Shown here: positions 1 through 11,856 of the stretch, in pieces
Numbering within the stretch: position 1 is the stretch's first letter
How the letters are laid out: every line of letters starts with the position of its first letter
NCBI RefSeq assembly: GCF_020497125.1
Contig: NC_059087.1
Location: 14,355,925-14,419,924, forward strand
From: Mauremys mutica
Taxonomy: Eukaryota; Chordata; Testudines; Geoemydidae
Reading direction: 5' to 3'
DNA length: 64,000 nt
Program-made: the position numbers and the translations under genes
The notes under the pieces: generated by a model
Databases searched by the model: none
Told to the model about the DNA's origin: nothing
Seen by the model: the letters and a program-made list of their open reading frames with translations, nothing else

Positions 1-862
1 TGACCCTATTCTCACCTGCCTTGCACCGTCATTTGCACCAGCCTGTGCCCAAAGAGGGCAAATTGGATGCAGAATGGCAGGCTCAGGCAACGTGCTGCAC
101 TTCCAGAAGGTGCAGCACAGAAGGGTACCCCGGGGCAGGGGAACAAAGGGAGCGGTAAAGCCCTCTTTGCCCCCTCCCACTTCAGCTGCTGCAGGAGCTG
201 AAGTGGCTATGAAGCAACTTAGGCAGCTGGGACGGGGGCTGTTTTAAGTTACAACAGCCTCCCCAGTGCCAGTGGCTCCTAGTGTAAGGCAGGCCAGGCC
301 AGGCTGACCCCTGACACACCCCTTATGCTGTGGTTTGCATAGGGCCATGTACAGCAGCCTGACATTCAGGCTGCCCTGGGGGCGGACATTCTCCCCAGCC
401 GCTTGAGAAGCAGCATGTAGAGAACAGGGGCTAAAGGCAGAATCCCTCCCATGTTGTTGTACATCTACTTTGCCCAGGTGTAAATGACTGCCCGACGTGC
501 AAGTCAGGGGAGAACCAAGTCCTTAAACTGTCTTGCATTATTTTTTCCTGAGCACAAGGCCAGTCATTCATTACATTCCTGTATGAACTAGAAACACAAG
601 AGCTGAATAAATGAGTTCCTAAGTAGAGCATCTATCCTATTAGTGAGGCAAATGCTTCCAAGTCGTTAGCAGGAAACATTTGTCTTCCCCATTCCTGGAA
701 GCATGCCCGTGCAGCGCACAGGATACAGGGGCAGAGGGAGGTTTCAAAGTCTCACAAGAGCATTCCAGCCAGTCAAGAGCTGGAATCAGACAGTGCATCA
801 TGTAATCTATGTAACTCCTTTTTTTTCTTCTACTGTATCCAAAGATGAATGATGGACTCATG
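1..862. other. No gene seen; unassigned sequence
   Basis: Moderately GC-rich at the left edge. The short open frames here have no recognisable protein similarity. A run of pyrimidines lies near 800-830. I could not place it in any repeat family. Confidence 0.5.
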
Positions 863-1338
863 TTTAAAGCAGACGAGTAGAGCTCAGAGCTCTGGGTTTT
901 ATTCTGAATTCTGCACTACTTTAAGCAAGGTACCTAACTGCCCCATGCCCCGGTTTCCTCATGCGCACTAAACTCAAAATTAGAACTGGTTGGAAAACGG
1001 GTTTGTTTCTCTCGCATGGAAATTGTCAAAGTTTTCCAGGCAAAAATTCAAGGCTTCAGCAAAAAAACAAAAACAAAAAAGCTTTGGCCCCAAACTAAAA
1101 TGTTTGCTTTTCAGCTGAAAATGTTTGTTTTTTTCCAATAAAAAAAGAAAAACATATCAGAGAACAAGTAGTCAATTTCTGTGGACATATTTGGTTTAAT
1201 CAAAAACCCAATGTTTGACCAGCCCTAGCTAAATAATACTTACCAATCACACATGGGACTTGATTCATTAGCATCTGCACAGAGCTTTGAGATCCACTGA
1301 TGACATTTAAGTGCAAAGGCAGCATTATAAATTGTTCC
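863..1338 (+). repeat. tRNA-headed CORE-type SINE, split by a MITE
   Basis: The left part (to about 980) matches the SINE body read as 'ctgggtttta...ggtttcctcat'. The right part (from about 1230) resumes with the body and the 'gctttgagatccact' tail, ending in a poor ATT-rich stretch. The MITE at 981-1228 explains the gap. The body family resembles mammalian MIR/CORE-SINEs, which also occur in reptiles. The outer ends are approximate. Confidence 0.6.
981..1228. mobile_element. MITE with TAGAACTGG / CCAGCCCTAG termini
   Basis: The terminal inverted repeats are about 16-18 bp and imperfect (left TAGAACTGGTTGGAAAAC, right GTTTGACCAGCCCTAG). The interior is A/T-rich with runs of AAAAC. It interrupts a SINE whose two halves rejoin when it is removed. 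Three more likely family members lie at 22283, 37284 and 52313. A TA target duplication is possible but not certain. No coding capacity is seen. Confidence 0.6.
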
Positions 1339-2329
1339 AAATTCCAACAGGTCACAATACCAAGATCCGCAGCTGGTATAGACTGGTGAAAGTAAATAGA
1401 GCTATAACTGATTTACTCCAGCAAAGGCTGTGCCTCTGAATATTCAGACTTCATAGTATAAATATCTTCCCCAGTCAAATACTGTGTTGTTCAAACCTCC
1501 TTAGCATGAGCGCATTATGCTGAAATTGCCGATATATGTGTTAAAAAATAAACACAGGTGACTACTACAATGGGGGAAAAACAACCAATATATTAGAGAG
1601 AGGAGATTCAAACAGCTGGAGAATAAAACAAACCACGGTACTGAGCTACATCTCCGGAGGTGATTTCATTTCTAATCACTGTAAAAGTTCATATGCTGTG
1701 TTGTAAGCCTCATCGAAATGCATTTCTTTCTGGATCTATAGGATGAACAGGAGGTGGAATATTTCATTACCGGAATGTTAGTTAGCTAGTGCTGCCACTG
1801 CTAGTTTAAATAATCCCATCAAAATAACATGCAGCGTCCCCATTACAAACATTTTCCTGGCAAGTAAATCATTTAAAGAGGTATCTGGTGCTGATACTGT
1901 GGACGTAACAAAAGCCAATAGCTCCATTCGGGGTCTTGCACCCTAGTATATCAGTTAATCTGCTTGACCCATTAAATTAAAATAATCCTTTAAAGAAGCC
2001 ATGATAAGAGTTGTATAATTTCAGTGCTATAGATAATTTTCCCCACAACTCTCTCTCACTACAATGTTCTTTAAGATCCTAGCTGAGAAATGAAATGGCA
2101 GCCTGAGGGCTTCGTGCATGAAAAGCAGATGAGCTACAGCCGAGCAATTGCATTAACTGGAATGTCTCCCAATGAGAGGGAAGACACTCCATTTCTTTAC
2201 AACCAATATTGATCCAGATCCTTGGGTAAGCCCCAACTCTGCAAACACATCTGCGGGTGCTTGACTTGAAACACATGCTTAGCCCCATTGACTTCAATAG
2301 TTAAGGCAGAGATATTTGAAGGATTGGGG
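1339..2329. other. No gene seen; unassigned sequence
   Basis: Mostly A/T-rich single-copy-looking DNA. A weak half-hairpin motif around 1370-1440 resembles the palindromic MITEs found elsewhere in the window. I see no coding signal on either strand. Confidence 0.5.
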
Positions 2330-2772
2330 CCTGAAACTCCTTGGGGCAGGGACTGTTTCCTTGCTCTGTGCACACAGCGCCTAGTACAATGGGGCTTTGA
2401 TATCAGTGTGAGACCTCGACATCAGCGGTTCTCAACCAGGGCCCCGGGGGGCCGCGAGCAGGTTTCCGGGGGTCCGCCAAGCAGGGCCAGGGTTAGACTC
2501 GCTGGGGCCCAGGTCAGAAAGCTGAAGTCCTACCACATGGGGATGAAGCCAAAGCCTGAGCAGCTTAGCTTCACGGGGGCTCCTGTGGCATGGGGCCCCA
2601 GGCAGTTGCCCTGCTTGCTACCCCCTAACGCTGGCCCTGGTTTTATATGCAGAAAAACAGTGGTTGTGGCACAGCTGGGCTGTGCAGTTTTTATAGCATG
2701 TTGGGGGGTGGGGGCTCAGAAAGAAAAAGGTTGAGACCCCCTGCCCTATGTGCTACCACCATACAAGTGTTA
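2330..2772 (+). repeat. SINE 3' tail (L2-like), split by a hAT element
   Basis: From about 2333 the sequence reads 'ccttggggcagggactg' followed by 'cagcgcctagtacaatgggg', the L2-like tail of reptile CORE-SINEs. The tail resumes after the hAT element as 'tgctaccaccatacaa'. The SINE body is missing upstream, so this is a 5'-truncated copy. Confidence 0.6.
2423..2743. mobile_element. Non-autonomous hAT element
   Basis: The element starts CAGCGGTTCTCAACC and ends GGTTGAGACCCCCTG, imperfect inverted repeats of the widespread CAGTGGTTCTCAACC hAT type. It is 321 bp and GC-rich, with no transposase. It sits inside the SINE tail at 2330-2772. The flanking 8-mers are diverged, so the target duplication is not clean. 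A 148-codon open frame across it is a by-product of its GC content. Confidence 0.75.
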
Positions 2773-2858
2773 AACCTCACCTGGTGTAAATCAGTGTAAC
2801 TCCACTGGAGTCTATGGGACTACCTGGCTTTTTATACCAGTTCAGGATCTGGTCCATC
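2773..2858. repeat. Palindromic hairpin MITE
   Basis: Two arms built on 'ctggtgtaaatcagtgtaac' and 'ataccagttcaggatctgg' face each other around a degenerate 'gagtctatggg' centre. This belongs to the dispersed hairpin family in which a core like CATTGACTTCAATG sits between inverted arms. Confidence 0.5.
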
Positions 2859-4053
2859 ATCTCAAATCGCCGGTTTGGGATTTACTCTGCGCTAGGAGAC
2901 TGAGCGCAAGGAGAAACGGTTATTGCTGCAAAATAAGTGACCTTTTATAACTAAGTTAATCAACAGCTGAAACAGTGAACATCAAGGTGCTTGTACTGAA
3001 ATGTGCGGCACTTCAATCTTCAAATGAATCAGCGGCTCCATGACACTGCAGAGTGCCCTCCGTGGGGCCCCCTTTCCCAAGGACTGTGTGTCTTTACAGA
3101 GCGTCGCTCTGAAATGTTTTACTCTGGGTTCTCAGTGCAGACCTGGAAGAATGATCATGCCATACATTCCACCCAGCAACTTTCATCCCAAAGAGCTGAG
3201 AAATAATTGAAAACTAATTCCATTTTACTAGGGAGTCTGTGGGCTGGATCGTGAGCTGCAGCCGAGGAACATGCTGGGCACAGCTTAGGAAGAAGGGATA
3301 GAAAAAATGGTTCTCCTAAACCAACTACCAATCCTGGATCAATCCAGTCCCCCAGCACGATCTGACAAACCAAAATGCTGATCTAAGTTGCCCCAGCTGC
3401 CAGTGGCCCAAGGAACCGTTCCAGCCAGTAAGCGTCACTACAGGACATCAAAGGATGCCTTGGCCATAACCTCTTTCCCCACTCATGCACTGCGACAGTC
3501 ATGACGGGCAGGGAAGAGTGGCACTTCAACTCCACCCTTTTCCCTTGCATAAGGAAGATCCTCCTCCATAGGCCTGCTGTCCCATATCTAGGGCAGCTTT
3601 ACTCAGGTGGCTGTGCAAAACTGCCCTGAGCACCACAGGATCTGGCCTCGTCTTTCTCGGGCTGTAGCTGACATCACTAACACCCACAGAAGCACAGGGA
3701 GGCACAGTGCTTTAGAAGTGAGAGCAGGGAGTAGGGGAGTGTAGAGACCTCTGCTGATTCCCATCTGACCTGGAGACAGTAACATTTGGTCGACCTCTGT
3801 GTGTTTCCGCTTCTCCCACAAAATGGTAGAGATAAAGCTTCCTTCTGTAGCTCTCTGACAACTGCTGATGAAAACTGCTGTAAAAGTATTGTTGTTATCC
3901 ACTCCGGCAGGCGAAATAGACCCCCGAGCTTCTGCAGTGTTTCCATCACTTGTAAAATAGATTTGTAAGGTTATAATCTGCATGGATAGGGCCCAGTGCT
4001 CCTCTCAGTCACACTTGTGTAGCTCCACTGAGTCCAGCGGAGTTGCTGTAGGT
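2859..4053. other. No gene seen; unassigned sequence
   Basis: No repeat or coding region recognised. Open frames around 3600-3980 overlap in several frames without protein-like features. A short hairpin half lies near 4010-4045. Confidence 0.45.
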
Positions 4054-4361
4054 CGGGGGGGGGTCTCAAACTGTGGGTCGGGACCCCAAAGTGGGTCACA
4101 AGCCCATTTTAATGGGGTCGCCAAGGCTAGTGTTGGCCCTGGGCCCCAGCAAGTCTGAAGCCCAAGCCCCACTGCCCAGGGCTAAGGTTACCTGCCCCCG
4201 CACCCAGGGAAGAAGCCCTTGGGTGTCAGCTTTGCCTCCTCCTCCCCCCGCCCCTGTGGGGGGCTTGGTCGGGCTCGGTCTTCGGTCCCCGCTCCTGGGA
4301 GCATGTAGTAATTTTTGTTGTCAGAAGGGGGTCCTGATGCAATGAAGTTTGAGAACCGCTG
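4054..4361. mobile_element. Non-autonomous hAT element
   Basis: The left end reads 'tctcaaactgtgggtcggga' and the right end 'aagtttgagaaccgctg', the CAGTGGTTCTCAAAC-type hAT inverted repeat with a G-run replacing part of the left terminus. It is about 308 bp, GC-rich and non-coding. The flanking octamers agree at only five of eight positions, suggesting an old insertion. Confidence 0.7.
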
Positions 4362-6494
4362 CTCTAATTTTACATGGGTATAACCGAGAACCATTTGGCC
4401 TGTGTGCTTTTCATAATTTGGGATTATCATTTTCGAAATGAAAGAATTCTGTTTCCTCTTTAAGGGAGTAAAAGGGTATATTTTATTTTTCTCTAGTGTG
4501 ACGCATGCTCTCCCCCGCCACTCCCATTAAACAGTTATTTTCCCTTAATTCTCTTTGCAATAACATTTTCCAGTCTACAGGTTTATCTGATTAATTGTCA
4601 TCTGCAGGAAAGTAAGTGGAGGATACCCCAAATGAAACTCACAACCCAGGAAACCAACTGCTTAGCTGTACAAACCTCACTAAATTTCTGTGCTAATAGA
4701 TGGTGTGCACAAAGATGGCATCATTAACTGAAAGTACAGGAGAGTCTTGCCTGAATGACCATAAGGACTGAACTACTGCTGGATTTGCTAATCAGTCGGG
4801 GCACAATCTTGCAAGCTGCAGCGCGCTCTGGCCCAGATCCAACAAAGCATTTAAGCACATGCATCACTTTCATTAGAAGCCCCATTGTGACTGTTCACAT
4901 GCTTAAACTGAAGCATGAGCTGCTTCAGGGCTATGGGATGGTGGAGCAATTTTTATAGTGAGTGTGCTGAGAGCCATTGAACCAAACTTTAAACCCCTGT
5001 ATATGATGGAAACCACTTCAAGCCAGAGGGTGCGGCAGCACCCCCAGCACTCCTAGATCCAGCAGCCATGTAAGGGCTTTTCTGCTCAAACACTCGGGAT
5101 CTTGCAGGATTGAGCCCTTGTAGGTATTTTGGGAAAGATGTCAGAACGGGGGTTAGGACAGGACAGCCAAACTCAGAAAAAACCCAGCAGCCAATAGCCC
5201 TAAGGAACTTTCCAGAGGCCACGAACAGCCAGAGCACAGAAATGGCCTTTGCAATACCCTTATGCAAGTGGATTCCCCAGGCTGCCATTTAAGGTGACTT
5301 TCTAGCAGCACTGGAAGAGCACAAAGTACCCAGAGTAAGGGCCAGAATCTGGCCCTGGAAGCATTAAGAGGAATAGAACAAATGAAAGTAAATAAAAGGT
5401 GCCATAAGCCAAGTACACTCTCCTTGGGAGATGGTCTTTGCTCTGTTCAACAAGGAAGGAGCACTAGGGATTTTACGATCATTTTCCTAAGCTGCTAAAG
5501 GAGAAGCAGCAGTCGCCTCACTGGCTCTAAAAAGCCTGTCTAGTTCAGCCAATCGTTGGAAGAGTGATGCTCTCCTTGCCAACACATGACAGTAGTTATT
5601 ACAGCCTTGCCTGGAATGCTGACCTGAGGTGGGAGCAACTGACTGCACCTTTCACAATCTGGTCTCCCCTCCCAGTACGCAAAGACCAAATCTATTTGCT
5701 CGCACAGACATTTTGTTTTAACCACTCGTGATCAATTTTCAGCCCAGTGGCCAGTAAAAAGATTCAGGAATTAGCAAAGAAAAAACCCTTTTTAATGAAG
5801 TTTTGTACTGCCAGTCTCCATCTGCATCAAGAAAGTCTTTAGTCATGGTGTGAAATTCATTCAGACATTATAACCAGCTAGCCTTACTCTGACATTGGGA
5901 CTTCACCGGTCTCCTCTTGTTAATATCACTGAGCAACAGCTCTGTTATATTAGCTGTCTAAAATTATTAATCCTATTCTGTTTTCATGTATATTTATCAT
6001 TTCAATGCCAACCCCAGTCAACCAATTTTGTTAGACATATTGATTTCCTGAAGAAATTAAATGAAAGTGTCTGTCACACGTTTTACAGACAATACCGTGA
6101 TTTCAGACACTTTGCATTCTGGGCCACTTTTGTTCTCAATAATCTGCTGATGATATTGCGGGATAGATACGTAACAGCTCCCTTTTTTGGTTAATGTTCG
6201 TTTTGTTTTACTCACTAATTAGAAGTGTGACATTGGGCCAAATCTGTTTAGACCCCTTCGCTACAGTGGGATTTCTTTTGTGGAATACCATTTCAGTGGA
6301 ACCACTCACAAGTGAGGGGTGCGTCTTATGCATCTTTTAAAAACAAAGGCCTTTACATGCTATCACTGCATCCAAATTGTGAGACTAAAACATAATAGTA
6401 AATACGTTGCTTCTATAGGACCTGATCAATCTCCCATCCAAATCAATAGAAGAGCTCCCAGGGACTTCAATGAGACGATTTGAACTCAAAGCAC
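4362..6494. other. No gene seen; one hairpin MITE inside
   Basis: Apart from the hairpin at 4826-4935, nothing is recognised. Short motifs such as the palindrome 'ggccagaatctggcc' near 5341 look like halves of hairpin MITEs. The frame at 5895-6194 has no recognisable domain. Confidence 0.45.
4826..4935. repeat. Palindromic hairpin MITE (cagcaaagcacttaag type)
   Basis: The arms 'caacaaagcatttaagcaca' and 'cacatgcttaaactgaagca' are inverted around a short centre. Related copies lie at 12798, 36768, 41131 and 43399. It is diverged and non-coding. Confidence 0.5.
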
Positions 6495-6717
6495 ATTTTT
6501 CATCAAAGGACATCGAAGTGCTTTGCAGACAATGATCAGGTAAGACTCATACTATCCCTGTCAGGTAGAGAGTACGTACTATTAACATCCCTTCCCCAGA
6601 AGAGGAATCTGATGCATCGAGAGGTAACCAGTGGCTTGTCGAATGTCAGGAGCTGGAAAATTCAGGTATAGAACCCAGGAGTCCTGAGAAAACAATCCAC
6701 CTGCCAAGCTACTTTAA
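6495..6717 (-). repeat. CORE-type SINE, minus strand
   Basis: Read on the minus strand it runs from a tRNA-like head ('actcctgggttctatacctg') through the SINE body to a 'gcaaagcacttcgatg' tail. On the plus strand the diagnostic string is 'tatagaacccaggagtcctg' near 6666. Diverged but close to full length. Confidence 0.6.
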
Positions 6718-7689
6718 ATAGAAGGACAATATTAAAGTTCACCAAGCTTGCAGCATGAACTGAAGTCTCTGGAGAATTTCCAAGTGACATTAGGACAAGA
6801 GCTACATTAATACAAAGAGCCCTTCTTGAATCCAATCCAAGAGGCCAGAGGATGTGGTGCTAATCAACCTTGATATGACAGAGAACCAAGGAGAGGGAAT
6901 GTCAGGTGGGGACTGCAGTAAGGTAAAACAGAAGGGAACGGGGCCTATCTATAGTCTCACAGCACAGTATAATGGAGATGTAGAGCAGATATGATCAATT
7001 TGTTTGATATTGTTCCCAAAACCAGCCAAAGTCTCTCTCATCTTTCTATCATAACACCTCCATCCTGCTCTCTTGCAATGCAAGTTCACCCATCATCGTT
7101 ACTAGTTGGTTATAAATCTTTCCAATATTTCAAAAGGCCAGAGATGCAAAATGAAGCTTGTTTTCAAAGATCATACTGCCAGTAACTAAGACAGATGCTT
7201 CATGGAACAATACCAAATGAGCTGTGGAACACAAGCCAGTAAGGGCTGGCCCTCGCATGCCCATGTATCAAGTTTTTAGTAGGTCATATACAATGCTTTG
7301 CAGGTGCAGCTGATTGTGTGGACTGCAGAACATATGTGAGACGTTGCTGAGCCGTGTTACAACTGCAGCTGAGCACAAAAAATATTGCAGTATATAACAA
7401 GGTCCCTGACCCGGCAATGAAGTCAATGCCAGAAGAACCCTGCACTTACACAGAGCACCTTGCAGGACAGGGCGAATGATGGAACACTCCCCACATACAT
7501 GTTTCAACCATTATTCACCTGCCTTTCCCACCAATACATTTGTCTAGCGGCGTACATGATGAATTTTTTCCATTTACAATATTTGATGAGTATTTTTCTC
7601 CCATTAGTCACCCGCTGCTACAATCAGGAATAAATAAGAAGATGAAAATGAATAAAAAGTGCAAACTACCCCCACCTGCTGTTCAATCT
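6718..7689. other. No gene seen; unassigned sequence
   Basis: No repeat family or coding region recognised. Short open frames only. Confidence 0.45.
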
Positions 7690-8300
7690 AGCCATCATAA
7701 AACAGGTTGTTTCTTGTAGGCCCTGGGGAAGACAGGGGTCCCGAGGAGGGATTTGAAGGAGAAGGGCAGCAGCCTCACACATCAGTTCAGATGTCTGTTA
7801 GTCTATAAGGTGCCACAGGATTCTTTGCTGCTTCTACAGAACCAGACTAACACGGCTACCCCTCTGATATCAGTTCAGAGTGGGTGTTCCAGGCATAAGG
7901 GAGGAAGGCACAAAAATGTTTTTGCGAGGTGACAAACATAAAGGCCTTTGAAGGAGAGGGACAGAAGCTGGAACTTGAGAGCAGAAGCGAATGGAGGGAT
8001 TCCATGGGAGAAATGATCTGGTCAGACTGAGCCAGAAGTGAGATGATCTTCACAGCTGTGGTTTATACAGTACAGTGGACCAGCGAGAATAAGGTGCCTG
8101 TTACAGAGGTCGGAAAGGAAGAGATTACAGTAGTTATGATGAAAGATGAGAAGGGTCTGAACAAGATGTTTGGCTATGGACAGAATGAAAACGACATATC
8201 TTAGAAATGTTATGGAGGACAAAGCACCTAGATTTGGAGACAGCCGGGATGCGAGGGGCTGAGAGAGAGTGGAGATGACCCCTAGTTTTTGCACTTAAGG
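7690..8300 (+). repeat. Ancient LINE 3' region (L2/L3-like), interrupted by a SINE
   Basis: The purine-rich text ('ggatttgaaggagaagg', 'gtgttccaggcataaggg', 'ggtctgaacaagatg', 'gagatgacccctagttttt') follows the order of a very old amniote LINE 3' region known from mammals. No coding frame remains. The identification rests on recalled similarity and needs a consensus search. The tortoise SINE at 7792-7868 interrupts it. Confidence 0.4.
7792..7868 (-). repeat. Tortoise Pol III SINE, 77-bp copy
   Basis: On the minus strand it begins 'atcagaggggtagccgtgtt' and continues 'agtctggttctgtag', the promoter-bearing head of the tRNA-derived tortoise SINE, then stops after 'agactaacagaca'. It is flanked by perfect 11-bp direct repeats ATCAGTTCAGA at 7781-7791 and 7869-7879, the expected target duplication of LINE-driven insertion. 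The SINE family is a strong taxonomic marker for turtles. Confidence 0.8.
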
Positions 8301-9935
8301 AGAGTCTTTCTCGTGCACCTGTGCTGATGATTCATTCCATTACATAGGGATATTTTGGTAAAATGCAGGGGTTTCATGACTTTCTTTTTCAGGGGGGCAG
8401 CTCAACCATTTCTGTCAGATAGTCTTGATTTTCTTCTCCTTTTCAACCTCCGTCCCTGTGCATTTGACATTTCCTCAGCAGATTTTTCTGTAGCCACTTA
8501 GTGTAATAACTGCAATGCTATTTCTTCTCTTGATATTCCCCGCTCTGGACCCAGTGCTCTGTCCATCTTGATTAAGGGCTAACACAGCCAAAGACTGGAC
8601 ATGCACATGGTTTTGTAAAACTAAATAGTGTGATACTGGAATGCTTTGCAACCGTAAGTTTTCACACACATGGAGCATTTTCAGCCTGCTCCTAATGAAG
8701 TGAATGGAAAAGATCTTCAATGCGAATAGGGCTGGCCCATTCTTCTCCCTGTTTGGTATCTGTACAAGGGAACATCATAAATCCCTGAGTACCCAGGACA
8801 GTGGCAGTGTTTAGGTTCAATTCAGGGCATATGAAAGCTGTCCTCTCCTTTCCACAACTGGTCCACGGGGAAAAACATTAAGATCTTACAAGTGCTAATG
8901 AAATAGTATCAGCAACACCTCTGGCACTGCCTGGGCTTTAGGCTGTTTAGGTCTGAATTCCTTTTCCATGTGATGTTTAAAAACATGTGATTTCCCCCCA
9001 CACACATGAAAAAAAATCTTCTCAGTATTAGTGCAAGGATACTGGTGGTTGGCTGTTTTGGGGGAAAGCTCCGTCAATGGTCTTCAGTGAGCTAATATTG
9101 AAGGGCTAGGTCTTGACATGGACTAAATGCCCACGCAGTGGATTAAAAGGAGCCTGCCACCCAGATCGTGGGTCCAGGCATCTATGCGTAATTTGAAACC
9201 GTGCCCTTGGAGCAACTCAGTGGGGAGTGCACATGGATGCTGGGCCCTTTGCCTCAACCTCTCTTCCAGAGTGCCAGCCTGGGCCGCGCAGCTGGCACGG
9301 GAAGTGCCTTAACATGGTACAGGGCAGCCGCAAATTACTACCCCCCACTTTCACCAGAAAAGAAGCAGGGGGGGAACTGCACGTCACAGGGTATCTCTGA
9401 GTCACAGCGCCTCCTGGGGCTACTTCTGGGTGGTGCGGCTCACACACTTCCCCATGCTCAGGGCTGTACCCTAAAGCCCTAAATGGCTGTCTGTGGAGCG
9501 CCTCTCTAGCAAGCTGATCACACCTTCTTGTCCAAAAATAATTATCTGTAGCTTCAGCCATAAGAGAAAACAGCGCAGAAAGAGTACATATTAAAACAGC
9601 AACAACCTTTCATTAATTTTCCATAAGTGGATTACACCAAGCAGAGTGTAAACAGTCCCACAGGCACCAATTACCAGGCTTATTCTATAACTGAATTGTC
9701 CTAAACAAGCACCATTTTAATTTGAACATCAAATACTTCACGCAGCAGGAATAGAAAAACCACCCAAACCTAACAACGCATTTGTTACAGACTTCTGAAC
9801 AATCCCTTTGGCCAACCCAGTGCCCCCAGTGGATCGGGAGCGGATTCCCTCTGCACACACACATTCTGTACACGCTGCCCAGTGCAGACAGGGGCCAACG
9901 GATACTTTACCATTAACCAAATCCTCGGCAGAATT
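8301..9935. other. No gene seen; unassigned sequence
   Basis: Includes a GC-richer patch at 9200-9480 with overlapping open frames on both strands but no protein-like features. No repeat family recognised. Confidence 0.45.
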
Positions 9936-10100
9936 TGAGGCAGGGCAGGCAAATTTACAAAGCGAGTAAGATGCCTATCTCCCCAGTCGATGGCTTTCAA
10001 TGGGAGTTAGCACCTAAACCTGCTCAGGTACCTTGGTGAATAACACTAGATGCTTCTCTGCATCTTTAGGCACCTAAATGCCTTGGTAAATCTGACCCTT
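9936..10100. repeat. Palindromic hairpin MITE (ggcacctaaat type), rearranged
   Basis: Motifs 'caaatttacaaagcgag', 'tttcaatgggagttagcacc' and 'ggcacctaaatgccttggta' are the left arm, centre and right arm of the family seen cleanly at 10979-11062. An extra piece separates the centre from the right arm. Confidence 0.45.
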
Positions 10101-10839
10101 GAGGATTGTTCTTTAACATATCCGAGAAATAAATGCTTCACCTTCAGCAATGCGACAGGAGACTGATGCTGAAGAGCATCCTATCCAGCATTATTCTGGA
10201 CAGCTGAGTGGCACAATTTAAATCACAGGGGATTGCTAGGGAGATGTCTGGCATACTGCTCTTCCTCATTCCTAACCCGTTGTGTCAGTCTCTGACCCAA
10301 ACATGAAAGAATACGTCAAGGGGGATAAACAGCGTGGTCATTTGTTAGACATAAAAAATGCCCACTGGTGACTCGGATGAAGCCACCTACCTCAGTCATT
10401 TCTGCCACAAACCAGATTTGAACCTGGGTCACAGAATGTTAGGGGCCAGATTGTGAATGTCCATAAGCGGGTCATTGCTCACTAGCAAAGGGGATCACAA
10501 TCTGATCCCTATATCCAGCACGTGAACACAGGTGTTCCACCCATTTGTGAAGTTGTCATCCTCGATAAGACCTGAGCCACAAAACCTGAAATGATCTTTT
10601 TCTTGAAGTTAAGAATCATTTATTTTTTTGGCGGCCTCTGTGAAGTGAGTTGGTGACCTCAGGGCTGTCATTAGCAGTCTCAGCAGAAGGGCCAATGTTT
10701 GAATGAAAAGAGGGATTGAACTATTGAACTCGCTAACCCCATCCAAACAAGGAGGCAGAGCTGGTGAGGAAAGCTTGCAAACTTTTGCCCCTTGAAGACA
10801 GAGTTCTCTGTTCATCAACACATGCTAGTGAAGTTGTGA
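10101..10839. other. No gene seen; one short hairpin
   Basis: A hairpin with arms 'ggggccagattgtga' and 'tcacaatctgatccc' lies at about 10440-10512. The surrounding sequence is unassigned. A line 'gatttgaacctgggtcaca' near 10418 may be the head of a minus-strand tRNA SINE. Confidence 0.4.
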
Positions 10840-11163
10840 TTATTATTAATTTGTATCACGAGAACATCCTGAGGACACAAAGATCCCTACATTCAAAAGC
10901 TTGCAATCTAAAGGCAGGAGCAAGGAAGAATTAATATCCCTATTTTACAAATAGAGAACTGACTGTAGGGACAGACGAAGGCCCAGCTCCACAAACATAT
11001 TTAGGCTCCTAACTTGAAATCAGGGAAAGGTCGGAGCCTAAATATCTTTGTGGATCTTGGCCTAACTGATTTACCCAAGGTCACATGGAAAGACTGTGGC
11101 AGAGCCAGCACTTGAACCCATGTCTCCTGTTTCCCAGTCCAGTGCCTTAACCACAAAATCACA
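10840..11163 (-). repeat. CORE-type SINE, minus strand, with nested insertions
   Basis: The plus strand shows the reversed body: 'cctattttacaaatagagaa', 'ttacccaaggtcacatgga', 'cagcacttgaacccatgtct' and the head 'cagtccagtgccttaacca'. A hairpin MITE (10979-11062) interrupts the body, and a CR1 tail joins at the head. When both are removed the SINE reads continuously. Confidence 0.7.
10979..11062. repeat. Palindromic hairpin MITE inside a SINE
   Basis: The arms 'ggcccagctccacaaacata' and 'tatctttgtggatcttggcc' are near-perfect reverse complements of about 30 bp, separated by about 24 bp. It is cleanly inserted in the SINE body, so its ends are well defined. Confidence 0.75.
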
Positions 11164-11280
11164 GAATCATAGAATACCAGGGTTCAAAGGGACCTTAGGA
11201 GGTCATCTAGTCCAACCATCTGCTCAAAGCAGGACCAACCCCCAACAAAATCATCCAACAGATTTTTGCCCCATATCCTT
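11158..11280 (-). mobile_element. CR1 LINE 3' end, minus strand
   Basis: The 'aatcatagaatac' repeat is the CR1 3' microsatellite-like tail seen in reverse. It is followed by 'ggaggtcatctagtccaacc' and 'ctcaaagcaggaccaa', a common sauropsid CR1 3' UTR. The copy is 5'-truncated at about 11280. It was inserted at the tRNA head of the neighbouring SINE. Confidence 0.8.
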
Positions 11281-11856
11281 CCTCTCCTAATATTCAGCTT
11301 TTCCAGCTAGCAAAAAAAGTATCAATGAGGACCCCTTACAGTCCTATAACTCCAACACTTCAACTGCCAAGGTAGATTCATTCGAGTACATTCAGCGCTT
11401 TTATTGGTATAGATTCAGTATTCCTCCCACAAGATTCTTACCATTGAAATACGTACTGACAGATCATGCTGTAAATTGAAAGCCAAGTGTTTGCTGTACA
11501 ACTCTTGGAGAAATAATTTGGTTTCTAGGTGAAGACAATGCTGTTAATGTACCAGGAGCTCTGCATACTAAACAGGCTTTTTTCTGTTTTATTTTATACA
11601 GCCCACAGATGAATGGGCAGGAAAGATCAGCCTTCTGGAAACTCAGTTTGGTCTTTGCCCAAAGCCATTATTCATTACTAGTGGCACTGGCAAGTGCTGC
11701 AATATTCTCAACGTATAGCTACAATATTAAAAGTAAAGACCCCTAAAGAGAACTGTGGGTAAAAAAAAAATTACACAAAGTGGAACCTGAGAAAATCTGC
11801 CTCTTCATCAGAGCAAGAAGAGGGAGAAAAGAGAGAAAGGGGAGAAGGGAGAAATT

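Noticed and set aside
2288..2734. 148-codon open frame
   Set aside because: Covers a SINE tail and a hAT element.
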